A stretch of DNA of 45,670 nt, taken from contig CANRFY010000017.1 in assembly GCA_947630015.1 (NCBI GenBank), positions 1 through 45,670 of the forward strand, read 5' to 3'. The DNA is from an uncultured Clostridia bacterium. Lineage in GTDB: Bacteria > Bacillota > Clostridia > Oscillospirales > CAG-272. A program made the translations under genes and the position numbers. Shown one piece after another: positions 1-7,243 of this stretch (positions are counted from its first letter, which is position 1; each line of letters opens with the position of its first letter). Below the pieces are notes generated by a model. It did not search any database and was not told the DNA's origin. It was given only the letters and a program-made list of their open reading frames with translations.

Positions 1-372
1 CTCGTGGAATATCTCCGCGCGCATACGGATAAGGCGATCATGGCGGACATCGCAACCTATGAGGAGGCCGTAAACGCCGAAAGGCTGGGCTTTGATTACG
101 TCTCCACGACGATGCGCAGTTACACCGAGGAGACGAAAGACATCCATATCCCCGACTTCGATTTCTGCAAACGGCTCGTGGAAGACATCAAACAGTCCAC
201 GGTCATCGCAGAGGGGGGCGTGGCCTCTTTCATGGACTTAAAGCGCGTCCTCGACGTGGGGGTCGAACGTGTGATCATCGGCGGGGCCATCACGCGGCCG
301 CAGAACATCACGAGCCACTTTGTACAGGTCTTTCTCGATAACCCCGTCTTTATGGGAAAGGAGCGGAAATGA
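1..372 (+). CDS. nanE: N-acetylmannosamine-6-phosphate 2-epimerase, C-terminal part
   Basis: The gene enters from the left edge, so only its last 123 or so codons are visible. The fragment carries the NanE C-terminal barrel pattern: ADIATYEEA, GFDYVSTTM, VIAEGGV and RVIIGGAITRP. The last two are the phosphate-binding loops of a TIM barrel. NanE converts ManNAc-6-P to GlcNAc-6-P in cytoplasmic sialic-acid/amino-sugar breakdown. It overlaps the next gene in an ATGA stop-start, so the two are co-transcribed and probably translationally coupled. It is a host gene flanking the prophage. Confidence 0.9.
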   Translation, partial: LVEYLRAHTDKAIMADIATYEEAVNAERLGFDYVSTTMRSYTEETKDIHIPDFDFCKRLVEDIKQSTVIAEGGVASFMDLKRVLDVGVERVIIGGAITRPQNITSHFVQVFLDNPVFMGKERK

Positions 373-1619
373 AAGTATTTACCGTTGCGATCCTGGGTTG
401 CGGGAACCGCGGTGCGGAGAGCTACGGACGGCTCTTCATGGACGACAGACGTTTCAAGATCGCGGCGCTTTGCGATCCCTTTGAGGCCCGTCTTAACGGC
501 TACGGCGAACTCTTCCATGTGACGGAGCGCTTTGTCTCCGAAGAGGAATTTTTCCAAGCGAAACGCGCGGACATCCTCGTCATCGCCACGATGGACCGAG
601 ACCACGTCCGCCAGTGCGTGCGCGCGCTTGAACTCGGCTACGACGTGCTTCTCGAAAAGCCCATCACGGACTCCCGTGAGGAACTCGCCTCGCTTATCGA
701 CGCGCAAAAAAAGTACGGCGGCAAAGTCCTCGTCTGCCATGTGCTTCGCTATGTACCCGCCTATCTCAAAGCCGCCGAGATCATCAAAAGCGGAAAGATC
801 GGGCGGCTCGTCCATATCGACGCGCTCGAAGAGGTCGCCTATTGGCACCATGCCCACAGCTATGTGCGCGGAAATTGGCGGAGCAGCGAAGAGACCGTTC
901 CCATGCTTCTCGCAAAGTGTTGCCACGACCTCGACCTTCTGCAATACTACGCGGGCGCGCGTTGCGAGAGCGTCTCCTCGGTGGGGGACCTCACGTTTTT
1001 TAAGCCCGAATGCGCCCCCGCGGGAGCGGCAAAACGGTGCGCCGTCTGCCCGCTTGGGGAGATCTGCGCGTACAGCGCAAAAGCGATCTACATCGACGGC
1101 TGGAAAAAAGCGGGCAGCCCCGCGCGGGACTTCCCCTACATCCAGCTCACGGGGGAGTATCCCCTAACGGAGGAGGCGCTTTCGAAAGCCATCGAAACGG
1201 GGGATTACGGCAGATGCGTCTTTTTCTGCGACAACGACGTGGTAGACCACCAGATCGCCGCATTTACCTTTGCCAACGGCGTGAAAGCGACCCTCACCAT
1301 GACGGCGTTCACCTACGATTGCGCGCGGATCATCCGCTTTTTTGGAACGCGGGGCGACCTGGTTTTGGACGAATCGCGGGACGCGCTCATCTTGAAGCGG
1401 TTCGGCGGCGGCAGTGAAGAGATCTCTATTTCGGGTCTGAACAAAAGCAGTTTCGGACACGGAGGCGGGGAGATCGGCCTTATCAACGCGCTCTACGGGC
1501 TTGTTTCGGGAGAAGGGGGGAGCGCGACGACGCTTACGGCTTCCGTCGAGAGCCATCTCATGGCCATCTGCGCCGAGGAGTCCCGCCTCAAAGGCGGTGC
1601 CCTCGTCAAACTTCATTAA
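369..1619 (+). CDS. Gfo/Idh/MocA family oxidoreductase
   Basis: 416 residues. The N-terminus has a Rossmann dinucleotide site (GCGNRGAESYG, residues about 9-19). The LLEKPI motif characteristic of Gfo/Idh/MocA sugar dehydrogenases lies near residue 95, with the catalytic-type Lys. A Cys-rich stretch (CAPAG...RCAVCPLGEIC, about residues 216-235) is an insertion seen in some family members and may bind metal. The substrate is unknown. Its coupling to nanE (ATGA overlap) suggests a sialic-acid or amino-sugar derivative, which is inference. It is followed by a strong terminator, closing the host operon. Confidence 0.85.
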   Translation: MKVFTVAILGCGNRGAESYGRLFMDDRRFKIAALCDPFEARLNGYGELFHVTERFVSEEEFFQAKRADILVIATMDRDHVRQCVRALELGYDVLLEKPITDSREELASLIDAQKKYGGKVLVCHVLRYVPAYLKAAEIIKSGKIGRLVHIDALEEVAYWHHAHSYVRGNWRSSEETVPMLLAKCCHDLDLLQYYAGARCESVSSVGDLTFFKPECAPAGAAKRCAVCPLGEICAYSAKAIYIDGWKKAGSPARDFPYIQLTGEYPLTEEALSKAIETGDYGRCVFFCDNDVVDHQIAAFTFANGVKATLTMTAFTYDCARIIRFFGTRGDLVLDESRDALILKRFGGGSEEISISGLNKSSFGHGGGEIGLINALYGLVSGEGGSATTLTASVESHLMAICAEESRLKGGALVKLH

Positions 1620-1658
1620 AAACAGCGCCCTTCCCGCTCGCGGGCAGGGCGCTGTTTT
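1619..1658 (+). terminator. Rho-independent terminator after the nanE operon
   Basis: A 13-bp perfect stem (1619-1631 with 1646-1658) starts at the last base of the dehydrogenase stop codon and ends in TTTT followed by AATAAA. The 5' arm begins with an A-run, so it could work in both directions. Confidence 0.85.
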
Positions 1659-1728
1659 AATAAATGAGCGACCCTCATCGGGTCCGTTTCAAGTTGAAGA
1701 CGCAGTATTTTTGTGAGGTGTAGCGGCG
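1659..1728. other. Probable left prophage junction (attL region), unresolved
   Basis: About 70 non-coding bases between the host operon terminator and the hairpin downstream of the integrase. By position this should contain attL. No tRNA fragment and no clear core repeat is visible. Confidence 0.3.
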
Positions 1729-1755
1729 CAGGCGGGAGCAATTTGCTCCCGCCTG
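1729..1755. terminator. Hairpin/terminator between host operon and integrase
   Basis: A near-perfect 12-bp stem (1729-1740 with 1744-1755) with a 3-base loop, followed on the plus strand by tcttta. It sits just past the integrase stop codon. The T-tract is short, so termination is likely but not certain. Confidence 0.55.
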
Positions 1756-1758
1756 TCT

Positions 1759-3369
1759 TTACATTTTGAAGTTTTTGAACTCTTCCATAGAAAAAGATAA
1801 TCCGAACGTTTTGCGAATCACAAAAAAGTTCGGATTATCCCAATGTGGCTGGGGGGAGGCTTGCAAATCCGAACCGAGCGCCGCTTCGATTTCGTCTATG
1901 CCGAGTTCTGTCCGATTGTCTCCTTCATGATTGTATATGATGATAACTTTATCGTTATAGAGGATAATACGATTGATGAAGTATGTAACGAGGTATTCCC
2001 GCGCGTTCACGTCCGAATAGTCGAACTCCGCGAAGCTCTCGAACCAATATTGTATCCGCTCCCTTGTCAAGTGAAGGGATTCCTGATATTCTTCGAGTGT
2101 GATTCTCTTTTCGAGGTCCTTTTTTTCTTCTTCGAGGCGTTGAAGTTCTTCCTGCGTGGAATCCGTGATGATCCCGCGCTTGATCGCGGTCAGCATATTT
2201 TTTATGGCGCTCTCTGTCTCGGCGCGTTGTTGGCGGAGGACTTCGAGTTCTGCGGTGCTGCGGTCCTCGTCCTGAACCTTCAAAAGCTGCTCCGTGATTG
2301 TCTCGATATTTTCCGTGCAGAGGATGTGATCCAAAGTGGACTGTATGACTAAATCCTCAAGGTATGTTTTTTTGATGATCTCCTTCGTGCAGCCGCAACG
2401 CTTTTTCCGCCCCTGACACTTATAGTAGTAGTACATTTCACCGCTGCGGCTCGTCCCGGATTCGCCAACCATCTTTTTTTTGCAATACCCGCAATAGAGC
2501 TTTCCCGTGAGGATATAGTTGTCTCTCGCTTTCGCCTTTGCGGGGTTTCTCATATTCTGCTCCATTCTCATTTGAACGATTTCAAAAATTTTTTTGTCTA
2601 CGATGGGGGGATTGTAGTCTTCGATCATTCGATCTCCGAAAGTGAAGGTCCCGATATAGGTTTTGTTCTTCATCATCCGCATGAGACCGTTTGCTTTGAA
2701 CGGCTCTCCCCGTGAGTTGCGCAGCCCGCGCTCGTTTAGAATGTCGGCAATTTCAAACGCGCTCTTTCCCTTCGAGTACATTTCAAAAATTTCCCTTACG
2801 ATCTCTGCTTCGGCTTCGTTGATGCAGAGTTTTTTATTTGCCGCTCTCCCGTTCCCACGGGGCGACCCAACGGTGCAATATCCGTATGGAACCCGCCCGC
2901 CCAAGAAGTTGCGCTTTATAATGCTTTCGTTCTGCCCGCGCCGGACTTTCTGCGCAAGTTCGCGGGAATAGTATTTTGCGAGGGCGACATAGATACCTTC
3001 GGTCAGGATCCCGCCGAGATTTTCCGTGCCGTCCGCGTTGACACCGATCTGCTGTGTCGCAGAGAGGAGCAGTACACCGTTGCGCTGCAAAATACGCTTG
3101 TCGGTTCCGTGGTCGCCATCGTCGCGGGCGAAGCGGTCGAGCGCGTAAACGATGACGAAATCGAACGTGTGATTATAACTGTCGGCAAGCATTTTCTGAA
3201 AGTTCGGGCGGAGGTCATTTTGCGCCGTCTTCTTCCTGTCTATGTATTCCTTGACAACGACAAAGCCGTTCTCGCGGGCATACTTATTGCATACGCGAAG
3301 TTGTCCCTCGATTGACTGCTCCGTCTGATTGCTGCTCGAAAACCGAGCGTAAATCACGGCTTTTTTCAT
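1759..3369 (-). CDS. Large serine recombinase (phage integrase)
   Basis: 536 residues. The N-terminal resolvase domain has YARFSS with nucleophile Ser11, then ALDRFARD near residue 98. A recombinase domain follows, with GRVPYGY near residue 160 and the DILNERGLR region near 210. A zinc ribbon (CGYC ... CQGRKKRCGC, about residues 294-326) leads into a coiled coil (about 360-430), as in phiC31/Bxb1/TP901-type integrases. It should integrate and, with a directionality factor, excise the phage. It overlaps the repressor gene by ATGA, so lysogeny control and integrase share a leftward transcript. It lies at the left prophage end, as expected. Confidence 0.95.
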   Translation of the reverse strand: MKKAVIYARFSSSNQTEQSIEGQLRVCNKYARENGFVVVKEYIDRKKTAQNDLRPNFQKMLADSYNHTFDFVIVYALDRFARDDGDHGTDKRILQRNGVLLLSATQQIGVNADGTENLGGILTEGIYVALAKYYSRELAQKVRRGQNESIIKRNFLGGRVPYGYCTVGSPRGNGRAANKKLCINEAEAEIVREIFEMYSKGKSAFEIADILNERGLRNSRGEPFKANGLMRMMKNKTYIGTFTFGDRMIEDYNPPIVDKKIFEIVQMRMEQNMRNPAKAKARDNYILTGKLYCGYCKKKMVGESGTSRSGEMYYYYKCQGRKKRCGCTKEIIKKTYLEDLVIQSTLDHILCTENIETITEQLLKVQDEDRSTAELEVLRQQRAETESAIKNMLTAIKRGIITDSTQEELQRLEEEKKDLEKRITLEEYQESLHLTRERIQYWFESFAEFDYSDVNAREYLVTYFINRIILYNDKVIIIYNHEGDNRTELGIDEIEAALGSDLQASPQPHWDNPNFFVIRKTFGLSFSMEEFKNFKM

Positions 3370-3767
3370 TTGTTATCTCCCTTAATAATTCCGTATGCGA
3401 AGTGGAGGAGTTCGATCTTCTGCTCCATCGTCATTTTTTTGCACAGGGCGAGAAGTTCATTTTCAATCTCGCCCTCTGCGCCGACGCTCGTCCCGCCCCC
3501 GACGGAGATAACATTATTAGAATTTTGATTTCCGATGATTCCATTGTTCACGCCGGCGTTCGTGTTCTCCCAACCCATAATATAGGAAGGGCTAACTCCA
3601 AAGACGGCGGCAATTTTTTCCACCACAGAGAGAGGGACACTATTGATCCCAAGTTCAATCTTGTTTATCGTGGTGAGAGACGAATATCCGCACCTTTTCG
3701 CAAGTTCCTTTTGTGTCATGCCGGCAGCCTTCCGAAGCTGCTTTATGCGATCTCCAACAGTAGTCAT
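3366..3767 (-). CDS. XRE-family CI-like repressor
   Basis: 133 residues. An N-terminal helix-turn-helix spans residues about 8-62 (RIKQLRKAAGMTQKELA, then a recognition helix ending in INKIELG). A Gly/Asn-rich linker and an acidic helical tail follow, with no LexA-type protease domain. It reads away from the rightward early genes and is transcribed together with the integrase. The start is supported by an AAGGAG-type site upstream. By position it is the likely maintenance repressor acting on the operators in 3809-3914. Confidence 0.85.
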   Translation of the reverse strand: MTTVGDRIKQLRKAAGMTQKELAKRCGYSSLTTINKIELGINSVPLSVVEKIAAVFGVSPSYIMGWENTNAGVNNGIIGNQNSNNVISVGGGTSVGAEGEIENELLALCKKMTMEQKIELLHFAYGIIKGDNK

Positions 3768-3795
3768 AACAGTCTCCTTTCTTCTTTACATTATT

Positions 3796-3824
3796 ACTAT
3801 ACCATATTTTAGATTTGAAATCAA
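3796..3824 (-). promoter_or_regulatory. Leftward promoter for repressor-integrase
   Basis: On the minus strand TTGATT (3819-3824), 17-base spacer, TATAGT (3796-3801), 29 bases upstream of the repressor start. An operator-like sequence (3809-3827) overlaps the -35 box and spacer, so autoregulation is likely. Confidence 0.75.
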
Positions 3825-3827
3825 GCG
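3809..3827. promoter_or_regulatory. Degenerate operator copy (O1)
   Basis: TTTAGATT-TGA-AATCAAGC matches the 8+3+8 operator seen twice downstream: 7 of 8 in the left arm, 5 of 8 in the right. It overlaps the leftward promoter. Confidence 0.5.
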
Positions 3828-3863
3828 TTTTTGATTTTTTTTCTAAAAATTACGAAAAATCGC

Positions 3864-3892
3864 TTGACAATCTAATTTTGGCATGGTATTAT
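3864..3892 (+). promoter_or_regulatory. Rightward early promoter
   Basis: TTGACA (3864-3869), 17-base spacer, TATTAT (3887-3892). The spacer begins with an AATCTAAT half-operator (3869-3876), and a perfect operator follows at 3896-3914 near the expected start of transcription. It drives the Cro-like gene and probably the whole early region. Confidence 0.85.
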
Positions 3893-3895
3893 AGG

Positions 3896-3914
3896 ATTAG
3901 ATTAAAAATCTAAT
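3896..3914. promoter_or_regulatory. Perfect operator, ATTAGATT-N3-AATCTAAT (O2)
   Basis: A perfect inverted repeat with 8-base arms and an AAA spacer, placed over the +1 region of the rightward promoter. The same arms recur at 4139-4157. The divergent HTH genes on both sides are the obvious binders. Confidence 0.8.
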
Positions 3915-3935
3915 TTCAAAACAGCGGAGGGAGTT

Positions 3936-4139
3936 ATGGTAAACACGAGACTTCTCAAAGCGGCAATCGTCGAAAGTGGCATGAAACAGTCGGAAGTCGC
4001 TGAAAAAATCGGCATTTCCTATCAGTCTCTTTCGGACAAGATCAACAACAAAACCGAGTTCAAGGTGAACGAGGTTATTTCCTTGTGCGAGGTTCTTGAT
4101 ATTGCCGAGCGGAGAGAGCAAATTTTTTTTGCAAAGTGA
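3936..4139 (+). CDS. Cro-like XRE transcriptional regulator
   Basis: 67 residues, nearly all a helix-turn-helix: GMKQSEVAEKIGIS then YQSLSDKINNK as recognition helix. It has the usual Cro size. It is the first rightward gene, with GGAGGGAG upstream of the ATG. Its stop codon touches a second perfect operator copy. Expected role is to antagonise the CI-like repressor and set the lytic switch. This is inferred from position and fold. Confidence 0.8.
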   Translation: MVNTRLLKAAIVESGMKQSEVAEKIGISYQSLSDKINNKTEFKVNEVISLCEVLDIAERREQIFFAK

Positions 4140-4157
4140 TTAGATTATAAATCTAAT
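4139..4157. promoter_or_regulatory. Perfect operator, second copy (O3)
   Basis: The same ATTAGATT-N3-AATCTAAT palindrome (spacer ATA), starting on the last base of the Cro-like stop codon. I see no promoter here, so it may act as a distal site for looping or a transcription roadblock. Confidence 0.75.
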
Positions 4158-4175
4158 TTGCGGAGGGTTGCGACC

Positions 4176-4352
4176 GTGGAGATCAAAACAAACGAATTAA
4201 AAATTTCGCCGGTACAGGCATATCTCGCGGCTCGCGCCCTCGTGGATCCGATTCGGGATTTTTACAAGGACCCCGAAAATGAGGCGAAGTTCCAAGAATG
4301 GCTGAAAAAACGCCGCGAGAATTGCCCCGTGAAGGGCAAGGGGAAAAAGTGA
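4176..4352 (+). CDS. Small phage protein, unknown
   Basis: 58 residues. The GTG start is chosen because CGGAGGG lies 8 bases upstream. A longer TTG-started reading exists but has no ribosome site. The protein is helical and ends in a Lys-rich tail (KGKGKK). It lies directly after operator O3 in the immunity/early operon. I do not recognise it. A small excisionase-like or early regulatory role is possible but not shown. Confidence 0.6.
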   Translation: MEIKTNELKISPVQAYLAARALVDPIRDFYKDPENEAKFQEWLKKRRENCPVKGKGKK

Positions 4353-4444
4353 CCGATTGGGCGTGGTCGCACGTTTGCGCGGTTGTAGCGCCGAATACGG
4401 CGTTCAGGGCGCAGGAAAAAAGCATTATTCAAAGGAGAGAAAAA

Positions 4445-4816
4445 ATGGAGCAGAAACATCATGAACCGATAGTCTATCAGGTCTACGAGGAAATGAAGAA
4501 ACACGTCGGGAAGAAAAACGCAATTTCCGCCGAAGCGCTCGCTGCCATCTTCGGGATCTCCGAGCGAAAGCTGCGGGATGTCATAAAGACGATTCGGCGC
4601 AGCACAGAGCTTGAAAAGGTCATCGGCTCCTATAACGGCGGATACTTCATCTGCACGGCGGAGGAGGTCGAGCGGGCAAACAATCGGCTTATGTCGCAGG
4701 GATTGAGCCTTCTCAAAACCGCGCACTCCAACGAACGGAAAGCGGGGCTGAACGGGCAAATGAAGATCAAGCTCGGAAAGTTTTACAAAGACACTTTTGA
4801 ATCTCTTGGGGAATAG
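4445..4816 (+). CDS. Winged-helix-like early phage protein
   Basis: 123 residues, ATG preceded by AAAGGAGAG. Residues about 28-80 read like a winged helix (AISAEALAAIFGISERKLRD, then a GGYFIC beta-hairpin). The C-terminal part is basic. Proteins of this type in Bacillota prophages are early DNA-binding proteins of unknown job. It lies between the lysogeny switch and the recombination genes. Confidence 0.65.
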   Translation: MEQKHHEPIVYQVYEEMKKHVGKKNAISAEALAAIFGISERKLRDVIKTIRRSTELEKVIGSYNGGYFICTAEEVERANNRLMSQGLSLLKTAHSNERKAGLNGQMKIKLGKFYKDTFESLGE

Positions 4817-4849
4817 TCCTCAAAGAAATAAATCTCATTGGAGGCAAAA

Positions 4850-5269
4850 ATGGAAGAAAACAAGGCAAAGGTTCGGGTCGTCGTCGAAATTCCGGGCGAA
4901 TCCCCCCGCAGCTATGAGGGGATAGTCGCAACGGTTCTTTTGACGGACGAAAACACGACGGAGGGGTGCAGTATCATTTCCGGGGCAACGGCAAAAGACG
5001 TGTTCTCGCATCTCGTCTCGCTTGAAAAAGCGAAGCAGGACGCGATCAAAAAATGTCCGCCGGCGGGCGCTCTGTATGCTCTGATCGGAGATGAAGCAGT
5101 TCGCAGAATCGACGACGAAAAGGAAGATGCCAACCCCACGGGGGGGGGGCGTCAATTAAAGGAAGGAGGAGAAAACGGAAATGAACGTTGTAACGGCACT
5201 CATCATCAGCACCGTCGCACTTGCAGTCTGCGCAGTTCTTATCGTGCTGCTCACCGTCATGTGGCTTAA
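4850..5269 (+). CDS. Early phage protein, unknown, frame altered after a 10-G tract
   Basis: ATG at 4850 with TGGAGG upstream. The first 96 or so residues look like a genuine small acidic protein (KVRVVVEIPGESP start). The frame then crosses ten consecutive G at 5140-5149 and continues with an unlikely Arg/His-rich tail that overlaps the next gene. With nine G the frame would stop at 5157-5159, just before the next ribosome site, which looks like the original end. The tail is therefore probably spurious. Confidence 0.6.
   Translation: MEENKAKVRVVVEIPGESPRSYEGIVATVLLTDENTTEGCSIISGATAKDVFSHLVSLEKAKQDAIKKCPPAGALYALIGDEAVRRIDDEKEDANPTGGGRQLKEGGENGNERCNGTHHQHRRTCSLRSSYRAAHRHVA
5140..5149. repeat. 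Homopolymer of 10 G
   Basis: Ten consecutive G inside the 3' end of the preceding gene. Its length sets whether that protein stops at 5159 (nine G) or runs on. Such tracts slip in replication and are also common sequencing-error sites. Confidence 0.85.
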
Positions 5270-5348
5270 GGCAGAGTACAAAGTTTTCCTGCTCGGCGGG
5301 GAAACGAAATGGTTCAGAAAACCGAAGAACAAGGGAGGCAACAGATGA
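5181..5348 (+). CDS. Small single-pass membrane protein
   Basis: 55 residues. The ATG is preceded by AAGGAAGGAGGA, the strongest ribosome site nearby. A hydrophobic segment covers residues about 5-29, followed by a basic tail (FRKPKNKGG). The stop overlaps the next ATG (ATGA), so it is coupled to the YqaJ nuclease. Function unknown. Confidence 0.7.
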   Translation: MNVVTALIISTVALAVCAVLIVLLTVMWLKAEYKVFLLGGETKWFRKPKNKGGNR

Positions 5349-6298
5349 ACACAAAACTTTTCACAAAGGTCGCGCACGTCTCGGCGATTTCCCGCGAAGA
5401 ATGGCTTGAGCATCGGAAGACGGGAATCGGCGGCTCGGACGCGGGGGCAATCGCGGGATTGAGCAGATATAGCACTCCCTTCGAGGTCTACTGCGAAAAG
5501 CTCGGCATCGTTCCCGAAAAGCAAGACACGGAAGCAATGCGACAGGGCAGAGACCTTGAGGAATACGTCGCGCAGAGGTTCTGCGAGGCGGAGGGAAAGA
5601 CGGTCAAGCGGTTCAACTACCTTGTGCGCTCAAAGCAATATCCGTGGGCGCTCGCGGACGTTGATCGCATCATCGTCGGGGAAAACGCTCTTCTCGAATG
5701 TAAGACGACATCGCCCCGAAACCCGACCGATTTCGAGAGCGGGGACATTCCTCCGTATTGGTACTGCCAAGTGCAGCACTATCTCGCCGTGACAGGCTGC
5801 GACGTGTGCTATTTGGCGGTCGTCGTTCTCGGAAAAGCGTTCTACTCTTTCAAGATCGAACGGAACGAGGACGACATCAAAGCGCTCATGGAGATCGAGC
5901 AGAAGTTTTGGGACGAGAACGTCTCGAAGAAGGTGGAGCCGCTTCCGGACGGGAGCGAAACTGCGGACGAGGTTATCAGGGGTCTCTATTCGCAGAGCGA
6001 CGAAGAGATCCCCTGCGTGGATCTCACCATCTACACCGCCGAGCTTGCCGAATATCGTCGTCTCGACGAGGAGGTGCAAGAGAGGCAGACAAGGATGGCG
6101 CAGATCAAGCAAGAAATTCAGCTCTGTCTCAAAGACGCAACGCGCGGCACGACGGACGGGTGCAAAATCAGTTGGCAGACCCAAACGCGCAAGACGATCG
6201 ACAGCAAACGGCTCAAAGCCGAACTGCCCGATGTCTACGAGCAATACTTAAAAGAATCGGTTTCAAGACCGTTCAAAATCAATTTTTCGGAGGATTAA
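5345..6298 (+). CDS. YqaJ-type viral recombinase (lambda Exo-like nuclease)
   Basis: 317 residues. The start is fixed by the ATGA overlap. GIGGSDAGAIAG (about residues 26-37) is the YqaJ N-terminal signature, LADVD (about 103) and LLECKT (about 116) provide the PD-(D/E)XK metal site, and QVQHYL (about 144) is the conserved Q motif. It is a 5'-3' double-strand exonuclease that resects DNA for annealing by RecT, encoded next door. The C-terminal third is helical. The pair forms the phage recombination system. Confidence 0.9.
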   Translation: MNTKLFTKVAHVSAISREEWLEHRKTGIGGSDAGAIAGLSRYSTPFEVYCEKLGIVPEKQDTEAMRQGRDLEEYVAQRFCEAEGKTVKRFNYLVRSKQYPWALADVDRIIVGENALLECKTTSPRNPTDFESGDIPPYWYCQVQHYLAVTGCDVCYLAVVVLGKAFYSFKIERNEDDIKALMEIEQKFWDENVSKKVEPLPDGSETADEVIRGLYSQSDEEIPCVDLTIYTAELAEYRRLDEEVQERQTRMAQIKQEIQLCLKDATRGTTDGCKISWQTQTRKTIDSKRLKAELPDVYEQYLKESVSRPFKINFSED

Positions 6299-6301
6299 AC
6301 C

Positions 6302-7180
6302 ATGAGAGAAACCAAGCAGCAGGGCATCATCGCCCAAAAGAAAACGGAAGTTGCCAAGACGCAGAACGACGGCGGGAAGAAGACGCAGACTATTCTCGAA
6401 CTCATCAACGATCCCGCGATGCAAGCGCAGTTCGCAAGAGCGCTCCCGGCAGTCATCACTCCGGATAGGTTCGCCCGAATCATCCTCACGGCTGTCCGCA
6501 ACACGCCCAAACTTGCATACTGCGACAAGGCATCGTTCCTTGCGGCGGTCATGCAGTCGGCACAGCTCGGTCTCGAACCGAATACGCCGCTCGGACAAGC
6601 CTATCTCATTCCCTACGGAACGAAATGTCAATTTCAGATCGGCTACAAGGGTCTCATCGACCTTGCCTATCGGTCGGGAGAGGTGTCGATCATTCAGGCA
6701 CAGACGGTTCACGCGAACGACACGTTCATTTATGAACTCGGTCTCGAAGCAAAGCTCGTGCATAAGCCGCTCATGACCGGAGATCGCGGAGAAGCAATCG
6801 CCTACTACGCCATTTTCAAGATGAAGAACGGCGGCGAGAACTTCGTCGTCATGAGCAAGGACGATGTAATCAAATTCGCAAAGCGGTACTCCCAAGCGTA
6901 TAAAGACGGACCGTGGCAGACCGATTTCGATGCAATGGCAAAGAAGACGGTTCTCAAACAGGTTCTCAAATATGCGCCCATCCACTCCGAGAATCTCGCG
7001 GCGGCGATGTATAACGACGAAAAGGCGCTTGTCATCGACGAGGAGACGGGAGAAGTTTTGGCGAACGGGGTTGATCTCGCGGACGAGGAGCCCACTCCCG
7101 AAGAGATCGCGGAAGCGGCAGAGGCTGCGACGGCGGACGGCGGCAATGTTCCCGCGCAGGGCAGCAAGTCGGAGGCATAA
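6302..7180 (+). CDS. recT: RecT single-strand annealing protein
   Basis: 292 residues. It has the RecT-family order: AQFARALP and a helical N-terminus, LAYCDKASFLAAVMQSAQLGLEP (positions about 80-102), GQAYLIPYG, QIGYKGLIDLA, then KKTVLKQVLKYAP near residue 230. The C-terminal tail is acidic and rich in Ala/Glu. It anneals complementary strands made by the upstream nuclease. The gap to the nuclease stop is 3 bases. Confidence 0.95.
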   Translation: MRETKQQGIIAQKKTEVAKTQNDGGKKTQTILELINDPAMQAQFARALPAVITPDRFARIILTAVRNTPKLAYCDKASFLAAVMQSAQLGLEPNTPLGQAYLIPYGTKCQFQIGYKGLIDLAYRSGEVSIIQAQTVHANDTFIYELGLEAKLVHKPLMTGDRGEAIAYYAIFKMKNGGENFVVMSKDDVIKFAKRYSQAYKDGPWQTDFDAMAKKTVLKQVLKYAPIHSENLAAAMYNDEKALVIDEETGEVLANGVDLADEEPTPEEIAEAAEAATADGGNVPAQGSKSEA

Positions 7181-7193
7181 GACAGCACAAATC

Positions 7194-7224
7194 ATTCCCC
7201 CGCTCTTTCGGGGAACGGGGGAAT
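7194..7224 (+). other. Hairpin between recT and the replication gene
   Basis: An 8-bp stem (7194-7201 with 7217-7224) lies in the 63-base gap. There is no U-tract directly after it, so it is more likely an mRNA processing or attenuation structure than a full terminator. Confidence 0.4.
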
Positions 7225-7243
7225 ATCATTTTGGGGTGACGAT

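Noticed and set aside
1682..1688. GTCCGTT shared between the left junction and about 44202 as attachment core
   Set aside because: A 7-mer match between regions of this size is expected by chance, and it also occurs inside the tRNA.
6263..7195. 310-codon antisense frame over recT
   Set aside because: RecT on the plus strand is certain, and the antisense product has no recognisable features or start signal.
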